A stretch of DNA of 64,000 nucleotides from Maylandia zebra (GCF_041146795.1 NC_135178.1:4966844-5030843); one strand, 5' to 3'; positions 32,801 to 39,959 are shown, counted from the first letter of the stretch. The notes: generated by a model not told the origin, from the letters alone. Numbers and translations: made by a program.

Positions 32801-33089
32801 TTATTACGCCTGTTGTTCTTGTAGACTCTAAAAGTGAAGTAAAACCTGAACCCAAGCTTGAAAAGGTAATTTATTCAATGTATTTAAATGATAAATTAAT
32901 AAGTTCTACTTCTCTTGTTCCATCTGAGTCTCTCTCCTCTTTGCTCTGCAGGATGTAGTTGATGGTCTTGAAGCTCTGGGACATAAAATAGCAAAATTCT
33001 ACAACACAGTTAACGCTGTGGAAAAGGCGGGCAGCTGTATCTCTGCATGGTCTGATGAAAGGAAAAAAGGCAAAGCAGCTGGTTACTGA
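11503..33089 (+). CDS. ggt5: Gamma-glutamyltransferase 5-like (12 coding exons, 601 aa)
   Basis: Joining the exons at GT/AG sites gives 1806 nt in one frame ending in TGA. The product should be a type II membrane ectoenzyme that self-cleaves into two subunits and removes gamma-glutamyl groups from glutathione and leukotriene C4. Seen: a cytosolic tail of about 50 residues, a membrane segment at about 51-73, [38 protein letters not shown] (substrate Arg near 161), VPGEIRGYE, and [20 protein letters not shown]. The autocleavage site is [16 protein letters not shown], with the nucleophile probably Thr431. The C-terminus is AAGY, usual for the family. [17 protein letters not shown] and LVIGG favour GGT5 over GGT1. 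Several N-glycosylation sequons lie in the ectodomain. Odd: Ser-Asn where relatives have Ser-Ser near residue 490, and a very large TE-filled third intron. Confidence 0.9.
12022..12110. repeat. hAT-like terminal fragment
   Basis: GGCTCTTAGAGCCGGGTCTT followed by ACGTGAACGACGCAAGCCGG resembles the ends of a common fish hAT element. It adjoins the Tc1 remnant. No TSD found. Confidence 0.35.
12108..12294 (+). pseudogene. Tc1/mariner transposase fragment
   Basis: The + strand reads [40 protein letters not shown] and [11 protein letters not shown] before a stop. QDNAPSH is the second catalytic Asp region of Tc1 DDE transposases. The rest of the gene and both inverted repeats are missing. It lies in ggt5 intron 1. 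Confidence 0.85.
12689..12816 (+). CDS. ggt5: ggt5 coding exon 2
   Basis: Acceptor TCTTTCAG, donor CTCCG/GTAACA. Encodes [20 protein letters not shown] and the glycine-rich MGIGGGVIF segment. Confidence 0.9.
12891..12998 (+). CDS. ggt5: ggt5 coding exon 3
   Basis: Acceptor CTTTTCAAAG, donor CAAG/GTGGGC. Encodes [18 protein letters not shown], which includes the conserved Arg that binds the substrate carboxylate, and two N-glycosylation sequons. Confidence 0.9.
12999..13559 (+). other. ggt5 intron 3, left part; nothing else seen
   Basis: Intron sequence before the BEL/Pao insertion. No exon-like or repeat landmark recognised. Confidence 0.5.
13555..13559. repeat. Target-site duplication of the BEL/Pao element (left)
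   Basis: ATTGG, repeated exactly at 21605-21609. Five bases is typical for BEL/Pao integrases. Confidence 0.9.
13560..14131 (+). repeat. 5' LTR of the BEL/Pao element
   Basis: Starts TGTAGGAGCC and ends GCCGCAACA. It has a TATAA at 13660-13664 and an AATAAA at 14025-14030, so U3, R and U5 seem present. A tract of 10- and 11-bp units (CGCAACAGAG, GCGTAACTTGA types) lies near 13750-13822. Confidence 0.93.
14132..14646 (+). other. BEL/Pao untranslated leader
   Basis: Lies between the 5' LTR and the gag-pol start codon. At 14371-14395 it carries GCCATTGGCTTGGGAGTACC, an echo of the LTR end (GCCATTGGTTGGAGTAGCC). It should include the primer-binding site and packaging signals, but none was identified. 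Confidence 0.6.
14647..20880 (+). CDS. BEL/Pao Gag-Pol polyprotein (2077 aa, intact)
   Basis: A single open frame with all expected parts in order. The N-terminal Gag has coiled coils (about 22-60 and 215-255). A DUF1759-like Gag region surrounds [19 protein letters not shown] (about 407-560). Zinc knuckles occupy about 646-715 ([30 protein letters not shown]). The aspartic protease has LDPGSSASF with Asp776. Reverse transcriptase has YVDD at 1189-1192. RNase H shows Asp1371, Glu1415 and Asp1445. The integrase has an HHCC zinc site (His1714, Cys1749, Cys1752) and Asp1785, Asp1847, Glu1897 as its DDE triad. A C-terminal DUF5641-like domain follows ([13 protein letters not shown]). No stop, frameshift or lost catalytic residue was seen, so this copy may be able to transpose. 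No envelope frame is present. Confidence 0.95.
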   Translation: METHQLTQYVDVDGKKRQPKPTAKALENQIERLQTERHTKINKIKKVIKIIKELKQYEDNVSTVQAQLENLSVLLKEATHLHETLLPLLPQAEQEKQTAWFISVRAHNTEFMEEIKKWLHDAKGNPQSKNQVSELDLPDLNPPGVDSSDPLPAGNGSGVSRQTGNVGKGAAIDDVNPSDSISNVGNKSRKSRSSLSGSMVSSALSARIKAEADMAALLVRQRLLKEKHALEEQEIQLKKRKELLDLETEIAASAAKVNVLKTSEMSRVSSAANVKSDGMNSYLEREQGRLAVLNPNAPTFKPVLPEQPYQGVDASDHQAQVLDVRPKFKNTFQPKVVSLERAETKLHQVFPGAVSTTQMISQSHAQSKPLTHTGQGGEGHDHLVTVLKKQNEITTLLAEQQSLFLLPRRDIQLFDGDPLQYQTFMRAFEHMVESQAHSAKDCLYFLEQYTRGHPREMVRSCHYMPAEYGYAKAKSLLQENFGNSLKIAAAYVERVSKWPSIKSDDVKALQEYGFLLRQCCNAMGDVESLHELDVSANMQAVIKKLPYKLRDKWRNVVCDLQERFRRKVSFCDVVEFVERQVKIASDPLFGDIQDPPTATRKDARNSKPQFYPKAKRSSFATTVAKVEGKIEPALRRENGSVVTKACLFCGAGHMLDLCPSFERKLHCERLSFLKENGVCYGCLRIGHRSRDCRKRLLCKVCNQKHPTLLHIHSKRRESVAVQTIGGREPSDEGPSCAVQSSGVTGAGEQNSALSVIPVRVKSKKGTQSLVTYAFLDPGSSASFCTEALMNRLNLSGRKTGILLRTMGQEKMVSSYVVSDLEVAGLGLDNYCDLPDLFTQKSMPVHQRNIPRQEDLERWPHLRHINILEINSGVDLLIGTNVPKALEPWDVIRSQDGGPYAVKTMLGWTVNGPLREDCNTDIFDVSVNRISVARLDELWKRQMKTDFPECIQDEQLALSREDQQFMESVMDSAKLVDGHYTIGLPFRCNQVNMPNNRKAVEQRALSLKRKFIRNGSFHDEYTSFMTEVISKGYAEKVPVEEFDRCDGGLWYIPHHGVYHPQKKKLRVVFDCGASFQGVSLNGQLLEGPVLTSLLVGVITRFRKEHVVLMADIESMFYQVRVQRDDLDLLRFLWWPDGDHSQDLVEYRMKVHLFGATSSPSCANFALRKCAEDNRDHFRLEVVNNVLHSFYVDDCLISVGSEEEAVRLYQELVALCAKGGFKLTKWVSNRRAVLAAIPQQERSKEMKDLDLDSDVLPVERVLGVQWCIQSDTFKFKITLKNKPPTRRGILSLVSSIYDPLGFLAPVVLPAKLILQKLCRSHWGWDDVLPVTVEQEWTVWLNDLCLLADFKVDRCLKPSDFGDVASAQLHHFADASEEGYGTVTYLLLRSTQNQVHCAFIMGKARVAPLKQTSIPRMELTAALVASRMDKMWKKELQMHLQESVFWTDSTSVLRYISNETSRFKVFVANRVTEILKVSKPSQWKYVNTSCNPADLASRGVKVQTFLRDDSWLSGPNFLVEPEINWPVNLDFGKSSINDPEIKTTVLVNAVGTNECKDGVMKFITYFSSWTRLNRMVAWVLRFKDLLQELSKKRKQLEESFASSVTQENLEERLKRELQTVKDHAAKGFLSVEELNKAENAVLCFCQRRRYSDEISRLQRGDRVKKSSELYRLNPKFENGVLRVGGRLSRAAMPEDARHPTIIARDLHITNLILQHVHQKIGHGGRNHMLSELRQRYWVPGASIAIRRILAKCIVCRRLHAASGYQMMADLPQDRISPDEPPFSRVGVDCFGPFQVKRGRCEVKRYGIIFTCLAVRAVHLEVLSSLSTDSFINALRRFISRRGQVLEIRSDNGTNFVGGERELREAVEGWNQAQIQEMLLQKGIKWIFNPPAGSHHGGVWERLIRSVRKVLNSILKVQNLDEEGLCTVLCEAEAIVNSRPITKASTDPNDLEALTPNHLLLLKTKPLIPPGVFQKGDVYGRRRWRQVQYMSDLFWKRWVKEYLPQLQERQKWQRIGRNFIPGDVVIVVDDSAPRNSWVTGRIVEAISDSKGLVRRVRVKTKTGCLDRPITKVCLLQEAEES
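21044..21604 (+). repeat. 3' LTR of the BEL/Pao element
   Basis: Same ends as the 5' LTR; AATAAA at 21498-21503. It is 11 bp shorter because the internal unit tract (about 21234-21294) has one fewer 11-bp unit and one 10-bp unit of a different type. Confidence 0.93.
21605..21609. repeat. Target-site duplication of the BEL/Pao element (right)
   Basis: ATTGG, identical to 13555-13559. Confidence 0.9.
21610..21829 (+). other. ggt5 intron 3; nothing else seen
   Basis: AT-rich intron sequence with an A/T-rich ATAATAATAATAA run near 21735-21755. Confidence 0.45.
21830..22345. repeat. Dispersed repeat fragment, family not named
   Basis: Phrases such as GACAGTTTTCCACTTTGCCT-like sequence near 22295 and GTTGATAACAAGCTG near 22175 belong to a repeat I recognise as widespread in fish genomes, but I cannot assign its class. 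No intact frame, no visible ends. Confidence 0.35.
22540..26010 (-). pseudogene. Decayed minus-strand LINE (endonuclease and reverse transcriptase)
   Basis: Reading leftward: endonuclease pieces at about 25456-25080 ([18 protein letters not shown]), a linker at about 24560-24350, the reverse transcriptase finger [20 protein letters not shown] (about 24110-24050), [18 protein letters not shown], the catalytic [11 protein letters not shown] (about 23590), [14 protein letters not shown] (about 23370), and a C-terminal [20 protein letters not shown] ending at 22828. A 3' tail with an AATCTCAATGAGATT-like hairpin lies near 22585-22600. Stops, frameshifts and the insertion at 24562-25070 break it. 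It is of the jockey/L2/Rex1-like group; the clade is uncertain. It lies antisense in ggt5 intron 3. Confidence 0.82.
24562..25070. mobile_element. Composite insertion in the LINE (TGTCATGG-type end plus a second fragment)
   Basis: LINE coding sequence stops at 24561 and resumes at about 25071. The insert begins TGTCATGGTCTGG, as in the repeats at 5229 and 43174. From about 24955 it turns into a different repeat (GGAAGCCGGTTTAGTGCAAAC, GGTTTCACAAAGCG). Right end and TSD are unclear. Confidence 0.5.
26011..26940 (+). other. ggt5 intron 3, right part
   Basis: May include the LINE 5' region up to about 26500, but the small frames show no domain. From 26500 to 26925 nothing is recognised. A pyrimidine-poor but usable acceptor (ATCTAACCAG) ends the intron. 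Confidence 0.4.
26941..27118 (+). CDS. ggt5: ggt5 coding exon 4
   Basis: The acceptor at CTAACCAG keeps phase with exon 3 and yields [20 protein letters not shown], the conserved GGT block. The next AG (ATAGCAG, 26947) would break the frame. Donor CTACG/GTATGA. Confidence 0.9.
27207..27367 (+). CDS. ggt5: ggt5 coding exon 5
   Basis: Acceptor GTCTTTCAG, donor GCAG/GTATTA. Encodes [20 protein letters not shown] and [20 protein letters not shown], with two sequons. Confidence 0.9.
27596..27742 (+). CDS. ggt5: ggt5 coding exon 6
   Basis: Acceptor TTGCTCAG. Encodes [20 protein letters not shown] and [20 protein letters not shown]. The donor is AAAG/GTTCCT, a poor match to the GTRAGT consensus, but required by the phase of exon 7. 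Confidence 0.87.
27877..28007 (+). CDS. ggt5: ggt5 coding exon 7
   Basis: Acceptor ATATTTTTAG, donor GATGAA/GTAAGT. Encodes [20 protein letters not shown] and a segment ending in SDPNFSSDE. Confidence 0.9.
28008..28885 (+). other. ggt5 intron 7
   Basis: No exon, gene or complete repeat seen. A short (ATTC)n run lies near 28720-28737. Confidence 0.5.
28886..29061 (+). CDS. ggt5: ggt5 coding exon 8 (autocleavage Thr)
   Basis: Acceptor TTTCACACAG. Encodes [20 protein letters not shown], then [20 protein letters not shown] with the likely nucleophile Thr431. The donor GA/GTCAGT (29062) is chosen because GTACCT four bases later would break the frame of exon 9. Confidence 0.9.
29228..29319 (+). 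CDS. ggt5: ggt5 coding exon 9
   Basis: Acceptor GTTTACAG, donor CTCCTG/GTAAGA. Encodes [20 protein letters not shown], a GGT5-type block. Confidence 0.9.
29915..30580 (+). repeat. SINE-like dispersed fish repeat, split by a hAT MITE
   Basis: GGCACGGTGTTGCC (29923) continues after the MITE with GCATGTTCTCCCCATGTTTG, TCCCACAGTCCAAAGACATG, GCCTCTCGCCCTATGGTAGC and a GATGGATGAA tail. This is a repeat common in teleosts. The macrosatellite at 55085-64000 carries the same type in reverse. Confidence 0.65.
29943..30252. mobile_element. hAT-type MITE (310 bp)
   Basis: Ends CATAGGTGTCAAACTC and GAGTTTGACACCCCTG are inverted repeats. The perfect 8-bp duplication CCTTATAG flanks it (29935-29942, 30253-30260). 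Confidence 0.92.
31037..31049 (+). promoter_or_regulatory. X-box-like motif (RFX-type) in the nested element
   Basis: GTTGCCTAGCAAC fits GTNRCC-N-RGYAAC exactly. Carried by the DNA element, as at 8463-8475. Confidence 0.4.
31553..32132 (-). mobile_element. Solo LTR (580 bp), innermost of the nest
   Basis: TGTTGGG…TTTAACA ends and a perfect 5-bp duplication TAATC (31548-31552, 32133-32137) mark a solo LTR left by recombination between two LTRs. An AATAAA on the minus strand (about 31722-31728) suggests minus orientation. Retrotransposon or endogenous-retrovirus family unknown; no coding sequence remains. Confidence 0.82.
32477..32583 (+). CDS. ggt5: ggt5 coding exon 10
   Basis: Acceptor ATTTCTCAG, donor CCTCG/GTATGT. 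Encodes [20 protein letters not shown] and the [14 protein letters not shown] segment. Confidence 0.9.
32755..32865 (+). CDS. ggt5: ggt5 coding exon 11
   Basis: Acceptor TTTTTCTCTCCAAG, donor GAAAAG/GTAATT. Encodes [20 protein letters not shown], a family block. Confidence 0.9.
32952..33089 (+). CDS. ggt5: ggt5 coding exon 12 and stop
   Basis: Acceptor TTGCTCTGCAG. Ends [15 protein letters not shown] then TGA at 33087-33089; the AGY terminus is usual for GGTs. Confidence 0.92.
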   Translation, partial: DVVDGLEALGHKIAKFYNTVNAVEKAGSCISAWSDERKKGKAAGY

Positions 33090-33905
33090 GACCAAGAGTC
33101 AGTGATGTCAGTTATACAGCATGGTCTTAAGGTTATGGACACTGCTGTAGCTACAACATTGGTAAATCTATATTCGTCTGTTAACTGATAGATCATTCAT
33201 GCTTTGCTCATGTGTATAAAAAGTTTGTAATATTGAAAACATAATGCAACGATCACGATAAATCACAAATTTCATGCAAAAATGTGCAAAGATAGCACTG
33301 TAAAAACTAGAAATGTAATTTTTTTAAAAAGTAGGGATTGCTGTTGATATCCGCCTCAATTTTTTACAATCAATATGACCTTCTAAATATTTGTTTATTT
33401 TGGGTTTTGATACATATAGAATTGACTAAACAAGGAAACAGCTTTCAGGTCAAAATTTGAAACCCATGCCTGTTTCTTTGACCTGCATTCTTTCTAAAAA
33501 GCAGGCCAGCAGGTTGAGACTGACTGCAGAAATCTTTGGTTATAGTAAACAATTCATATTTTCAAGTCTCATCAAATTCATGTTTACTTTGTAGATTTTA
33601 GCCCACTGGATAGTCCAGAAGGGAGATAAAGTAGGGTACACTTTAGGGCAGACCTAAGTTATCTATCAATTGATTTGTAGTTTAACCCCCCAGCCCCCAC
33701 CCAATGTTTTTTATTATTATGTTTTTATATTTAGTTTTCATATTAAGATTTTGTGCTTCGTTAGTTCATCCTGCTATTGTTTTGCTGTTATAAAGTGTGG
33801 GTAATTCTGCTGATGTGCTCAGGGTAAAAGTTAATCTGACAAGCAGTTTGTGAGGCAACAGTTTTCTTTTTACCTCGGTATCTGTCTGAGCTCCTGTCTG
33901 TTTAT
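33090..33905 (+). other. Putative ggt5 3' UTR and flank
   Basis: AT-rich, no frame. No AATAAA lies close to the stop codon, so the poly(A) site is not placed. Confidence 0.4.
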
Positions 33906-34110
33906 GCTCCAGAAAAAAACATGAGGTCCAGTTCAAGATTAATGCTATATATCCCTCGGGCTAAACTCACATCTCGTGGTGATAGAGCCTTCTCTGTGGC
34001 AGGTCTCAGACTTTGGAATAAATATTCGATCTGCACAAGCACTTGATCAATTTAAATCACTTCTAAAGACACATTTTTATGGCCTGGCTTTTAATACATT
34101 ATGACCCAAG
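33906..34110 (+). pseudogene. LINE C-terminal fragment
   Basis: Encodes SRGDRAFSVAGLRLWNK then FKSLLKTHFYGLAF-like sequence, the C-terminus of a fish LINE reverse transcriptase ORF. 5' truncated. Confidence 0.65.
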
Positions 34111-34149
34111 CATTTTGGTCTTATTTAATAATATTAGTTATTGTTTTAA

Positions 34150-35436
34150 TTCTTTCAAGATATATTTATTGAGCAATTCACATGTTTGTATGACAGTGGA
34201 ATTTAGAGCATCAGATAGTTGCTCTACTTTTGTACATTAACATCACATAGCATAACAAAATGTAGCATAACATAACATGGTACAATACCCTCCCACACAC
34301 CCACAACCCCGGTCCCAGCTGTCCAGCTAGCTTGTCCTAATGAGAAGACAAGAAACTATAACTGCTTGTTATAACTTGTTGTAGTTTCTTTGCAATAACA
34401 ATACAATAGGATATAAAACACCACTTTGCAAGGACTATTCCCACAGTATCATCAAATACGCCCAGAATAGTTATTAGTGGATCAGGGTTCAACTGCACAT
34501 GAAGAATTTGAGAGATTAAATCAAAGATGTCGGCCCAATATTTTTTTTACCTTGGGACAAAAAACAAAACTGTGGCTTAACGTATCTTCAGCTAGGGAGC
34601 ATTTCTTACAGATAGGAGAGACCTCAGGGTATATTTTATTTAACCTTTCTCTTGAAAAGTGTAGACGATGTAAAGTTTTAAACTGAATCAAGCAGTGTCT
34701 TGCATTATAGGAGCATTTATGAATATTTTGTAAACCTTCTTCCCATTGAATGTCTGTGATTGTGATCCCTTATTCTTCTTCCCATTTAGATTTGATAAAG
34801 GATGAGGTCACAGGGCTTATTGACATTAGATTCTGATAGGTGCCAGAGATAAATTTCTCACTACAAGGTGAAAGTTGGAGACACTTTTCCAGACCGGAAA
34901 TGTTGAGACTCTCGAAGCCCTGTACATGTTGCAACCTAATGTTGCCATGATGCCAATTCTCTCTTGGAAATGAGATTTTTACCTGGATAAATAAGAGACT
35001 ATGTCAGGAAATATTATTAGTCCTTTATCTGCAGGTATCTTAAAAAGTCTCTCCCTGATAGCTTGTATATCTCTTGTAGCTGCTTGAAAGAGGCAAAGAC
35101 ACCCTCCCAGTATAGATTACTGATTGTGCAAAGTCCTACCTGTTTCCAAAGTCTAAATGTATTGTCTAGAATAGACAGTTTAAAACATGGATTCCCTACA
35201 ATGGGTGCAATGGGGGATAGAGACTTCAAATTAAAGTGTAGTTTAATCTGCTTAAGAATACGTATGGTGCTATGTATTACCACATTGCCATCATATGTAG
35301 ACTTTTGAATGGGCAGGGGAGACAGCAGAAACAGATTTAAAAACAGATTTAAATCAGTAAACATGGGTGTGAACTCTGGCCGCATATACAAGGGTAAACA
35401 AGCAGCGGCGTGAGAAAAGAGAACTACGGGAAGCAC
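34150..35436 (-). pseudogene. L1 ORF2 C-terminal remnant
   Basis: The minus strand at about 34680-34480 reads FKTLHRLHFSRERLNKIYPE and CKKCSLAEDTLSHSF, the Cys-rich C-terminus of L1 ORF2. Further upstream (35436-35017) it reads FKLSILDNTFRLWKQVGL and LYWEGVFASFKQLQEIY. The endonuclease and reverse transcriptase core are missing, so there is a large deletion. A 3'-tail fragment of another LINE (TCTTGGAAATGAGATTTTTA, about 34940-35003) sits between the two pieces. Confidence 0.75.
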
Positions 35437-36531
35437 TCACAACAGGTAAAATAACAATCAAAAAGTAAAGTAAAATCAAATAAAGAACAACACAATATAC
35501 TTCCCCGTACTGTTACTGCTAACCTCTGTTAACCTAGTAACTCTTACCTTCTAACTGACAGCTCGTCAATAGTAATAAACGCTCCGTATTCACATTTAAG
35601 TGGGATATAAATAGAAAAGAAAAAACACAGTCCTGTGTCAATGTTATAGATATAGATATATCTGTGCTTTTAATACATTTTAAGGTGGATGGGAAAGGTG
35701 CTTCTCTGCGTAGTCGAGGGCCTCTTTGGGATCGGTAAAAGTTTTCCTCACATCACCATGGGTCACTAACAGCTTTGCAGAGTATACCAGTCCATGCCCG
35801 ACGCCGGGCATCCCATGTAGCATTCCTCTCACATTTGCAAATGTGGCTCTGCGCTTGACAACAGAGGGAGGGAAATCTGGGAAGATGTTTATTTTAAGCC
35901 CCTTATACGTCAGGTTCCTGTTCTCTGCGAACGTGGTAGTAGAGCAGGGGTAGGCAACCTTTTGGTTGATGAGTGCCATCTAAAATTTCCTCAGAAGTCA
36001 ATCTTCCATATGATTGCATTAGCAATAAATTTAATAACGCTCTATATTAACAGTTAAACACTATATAGAACAACTTTATAGAATTACATTTGTTCGCAGA
36101 TGTTGGCAGCTATCAGTGAATAGTTATCAGATATTTTGAAACAAAAAAAAAAAGACATTTGATCCATAACAAGAACTCCATATCAGCAAATGAACTGTAC
36201 AACAGAAAATGCAAATGCTATTGACTGTCTCCTCACAACAATGAATAGAAAAATAAACTGGGCCAATATGGCATGTCTGTTAATACAGAGATACACATTT
36301 TAATGTGATCTCTGGTCTCCCACTCAGAGATACAGGTCTCCGAGTGTCCAGCGTTCAGACGGCTACCTGAGGACAGTCATGTGAGAGAAAATCTTCTCAC
36401 ACAGATCTGGAGAGCCAGAGTCAATAAGGCCTCTGCAATGTTCTGAAGACAGTTAAACTTGCCAGGTAGTGATGGCCCGGCCATTTATTTTTTAATGCAC
36501 CTTCTCAGATAAACTCACTGCGTGTCGTGCC

Positions 36532-39238
36532 CAGGGCTGGACTGGAACAAAAAATCGGCACGGGCATTTTGACAAGAGACCGGCCCCCCAGGTATTAAAG
36601 CCATAAAGCCTTTGAATGAAAACAAACGCTGTTGTGACAGTGATGTACAGTCTTGTTGGTATATGTATGATTTCTATACTTTTTACATCAGATGAAAACG
36701 TTTGTTGTAAGATTCAGATAATTATTTGTTAAAAGCGAGACATTTTAAATGAGAATAGGAAAGAAAAGTATTTCTTTGTGCCCCCCTTTCCCTGTTAATG
36801 CCCTACCTGGCCCCCCTGGCAAAACATTGCTAGGCCTGCCCCTGCACAGTTACCAGCTGTCAGCTACTTAGAAAAGGATCCTGGGGTTATTTGTCTCTCA
36901 GAAACAGTTCATAACTCCCCTTCAACTCATTCATGTCACCTAAAAGGTAAACCTGTTTCTCCATCACCTGTTCAGCTCTGATGATTCAATAAGGACATCT
37001 CCTGGTTTCATCTTCATGTTTCCCTCTCACCAGATAACCAAACCGACATCATGACCAGCAGCTTTTACAGCTGTGGCTCCAGCAAACATCAGCTGATACT
37101 AGAAATTACCGTAATATTAAATAAATTCTAACAACAGCTGATCAAGCTTAAACGTGCTGCTGTTGTTTAGCGCGACATCCGCTGGTTTCCTCTTTCAGGC
37201 GCAAAGTGGGCGATAAACAAACGAGAGAGAAAAGCCGATCAGCTGATCATTGATCAGTTTCATAATTGAAGTAGCAACAGGAGAGGGAGGGGAGAGAATG
37301 AGAGAAGAAGAAAGAGCTGTGCAGCAAAGACAGAATAACTCCAGCTTTGTCTCTTTTTCATTCTAGCTGAAGTTCGGGACAAACTGTGTTTCTTTTCAGC
37401 TCAATACGAAACGCGCAATATTTTCTCTGAATACGGGACGATTCCGTCTAATAGTGCACTATCAGTAACATCATAGCACCCACCCAATGTATAGAAACTC
37501 TGTCATGCTAGCTAGCACGCAGTACAAGTTATTGTAACCAGTGGCGGTCCTAGCCAGTTTGGCGCCCTGGGCAAACACTCCCTCTGGCGTGTTCGAACAC
37601 TCCCTCTGCCACACACAAAACATATTAAGGATTGTACATTAACATAAAACTGTTGTACACACACACACACACACATATGAAGAGAGAGAGAGTATGCATA
37701 GTATGCAAATGGCTACCAAACAGCCATCATAATTCGTCATACAATGAGAACAGGACAAATCAACAATTGACAATGACTAATTAATATTAAAATCTGTAAC
37801 ATAATGTATTGTTTGGAGTTTAGTCTGTTACTGTTGCTATTTTTACCATTTCTTCTTGGAGCAACTGTAACTCACATAATTTCCTTAGGGATTAATAAAG
37901 TATTCTGATTCTGATTGTTTCAGGATGACCTGGCATTGTCCAATCAGACATCTGCTTACCTGCATCTTTTGCTCGTTTCTCCTCCTCTTGTTTTCTCTTT
38001 TTTCTAAACTGAGGACCTGATAGCTTTGAACTTTTCTTGTCTTGTCTTCCATTGGTTTTAATTTTGCACTCCAGTATGAACACCCATCCCCCAACCCAAG
38101 GATCACCACAACATAACCTAACACACCTGCACCTTAGTTCACAGATTCACTTTGTCTAGGGTGCATTTCTGAGATTTCACACAACCCAGGATTCAAATCA
38201 TGAATACATAATGGGCTTGGATTTACAACATTATAAATGAAATGTGCTCTATTTGGAAGCAGCCGGCCCCTCCCCTTTCGATGGGTGTGTGTGAGACTTT
38301 AAATCATCAAACTGTAAATTTTAAATTGTTATTGCTCCCTTTACCCCGAGTCCTAAAGTGTATATTTATTTTCTTACTCTTCTTATATTTATTGTTTGTT
38401 TACTTGCACTGCTGTAACTGGAGCCTCGCCGTCTCGTCTCTCTATATACTGGACTGTATGTAGCGGAGATGACAAAGTTTACTTTGACTTCAGCAGCGAG
38501 CAGGCGCACCGAGGGCTCTCGCGCTCACTTTTTGTGTATAGAATTTCGAAAAAACATCGGTGCAAATTACAAATCTGTATCATGATGTCTGATGTTTTTG
38601 TGTTTGTTGGTTTGTTTTTATTTTGTTTTACTTTGCGAGATGGTTATTAGATGCTGCTCCAGCCAGTCAGAAAATCCCCCGCCGCCCCGCCCTCTCCTCT
38701 CTGCACCGCAAGCAGCAGGCGCACGTCGCAAACGGAGGGCGCCCTTATTCCCAGCAAATGGGCGATAGAAAACCGATCGGTGCCTGTACCATTCCCAATA
38801 TGCGCTGGCTGGCGTCGGGGCAGCATGAGTACGAGCATTTTATTTTTATTTTTTTTGCCGATGCCCGTGATGCCGCCCCCCACCACGATGCCGCCCCGGG
38901 CAACCGCCTGTGTCGCCCGTATCAAAAACCGCTATTGATTGTAACTGACTGTAAAAAGTCAGCACAACGAAAATAAACAACATCTAAACTTGGTTTATAT
39001 CTGACCCACATAGACTGCAGTTCATAACTTCTTACCTGAAGTTCAGTTCACCGCCTTGGGTCTCTCCTCCTCCTGTATATCCTGGGTTATTTTTACACAA
39101 CGACCAGCATCTGGCCAATCCACCACCTTTCATTGTTTATACCATTACAAAAAAAAAAAAAAAATCATCGGCCCATAAAAATGAAATATCACATCGGCCC
39201 ACCGGGCAAATAAATGCCCGCTGGCCAGTCCAGCTATG
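36532..39238. mobile_element. hAT-type element 2 (middle)
   Basis: Ends CAGGGCTGGACTGG and CCAGTCCAGCTATG; perfect 8-bp duplication GTCGTGCC (36524-36531, 39239-39246). A block at 36700-37270 is shared with 9790-10240. It contains element 3. Confidence 0.9.
37539..38937 (+). mobile_element. hAT-type element 3 (innermost, 1399 bp)
   Basis: Left end CAGTGGCGGTCCTAG, right end AAAAACCGCTATTG; perfect 8-bp duplication ATTGTAAC (37531-37538, 38938-38945). A short (CA)n/(GA)n tract lies at 37655-37692. There is no transposase. Its 3' two-thirds are duplicated at 10418-11283. Confidence 0.9.
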
Positions 39239-39959
39239 GTCGTGCCATTATTTAACCCTTCGCGTGCCAGCTGTGGCACGTGTGCCCAGGGTTGCCAACC
39301 GCTGTAGTAGAGCAATCTCAAGATGATGGGCCGAGGAGGATCACTTTGTTTGGGACGTTGGCGATTCACTCTATGTGCTCGATCGATAAGTAGCTTCTCC
39401 TCGAGAGATAGCGCCTCTGCCAAAAGTTGCGAAACAAACTCCCTCTGTGCCCTCTGGTATTCCCGCGATTCTTACATTATTCCTCCTGGAGCGTGCCTCA
39501 AGATCTTCACATTTCTCATCTAACTTCTTTAACTCTGTAGACAAACGCTCCACAGTGGCCTTGAGAGTGGCGATGGTGTCAGAGTGGTTTGAGGCACAGG
39601 CCTGCAGTTCAGTTAAAGTGTTATCATGCCTGGCCACATCGCTTTTTATGTCCGAAATTGAGGCCTCGATGCTCTGGTTCAAGGATGATATCTCGCCTCT
39701 TATGGTGGTAGAAATCTCTAATATGCGAGTGTCCCGTGTAGCGCACAATTCAGACTTGATGGAATTTATCTCTGAACGTAAGCTAGTTATAGCGGTTAGT
39801 AACGCTTTATTCGACGGCTCGCATTCATCCTTTTCCAGTGCAGGCGGGGGGGCACACCAGACCAGAGTCTGAAGAGGCTTCGAGGCCTACATCGCTCGCA
39901 TCGTTCTTCTTAAGTTTGGGCTTCACCATTGTCGAGAGGCTCCATGAAATATATCCACA

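Larger units (their letters stand above)
35945..39304. mobile_element. hAT-type element 1 (outer), inserted in L1 ORF1
   Basis: Ends CAGGGGTAGGCAACC and GGTTGCCAACCGCTG; perfect 8-bp duplication TAGTAGAG (35937-35944, 39305-39312). It contains element 2. Its own sequence is 35945-36531 and 39239-39304. Confidence 0.9.
35680..39929 (-). pseudogene. L1 ORF1, split by a 3.36-kb nested hAT insertion
   Basis: The N-terminal part starts at 39929 (MVKPKLKKNDASDVGLEASS) and runs through a coiled coil (SDIKSDVARHDNTLTELQAC) to the RRM start ARSRRNNVRIAGIPEGTEG, then RAHRVNR and PRPIILRLLYY at about 39325. The C-terminal part is 35944-35680 (LTYKGLKINIFPDFPPSVVK onward, ending in HLSHPP). The element at 35945-39304 separates them. 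A frameshift near 39430 and a small loss at the junction make it non-functional. Confidence 0.85.

Noticed and set aside
11503..33089. ggt5 as a processed or dead pseudogene
   Set aside because: Introns are present, all twelve exons join in phase with GT/AG borders, and the catalytic region is kept.
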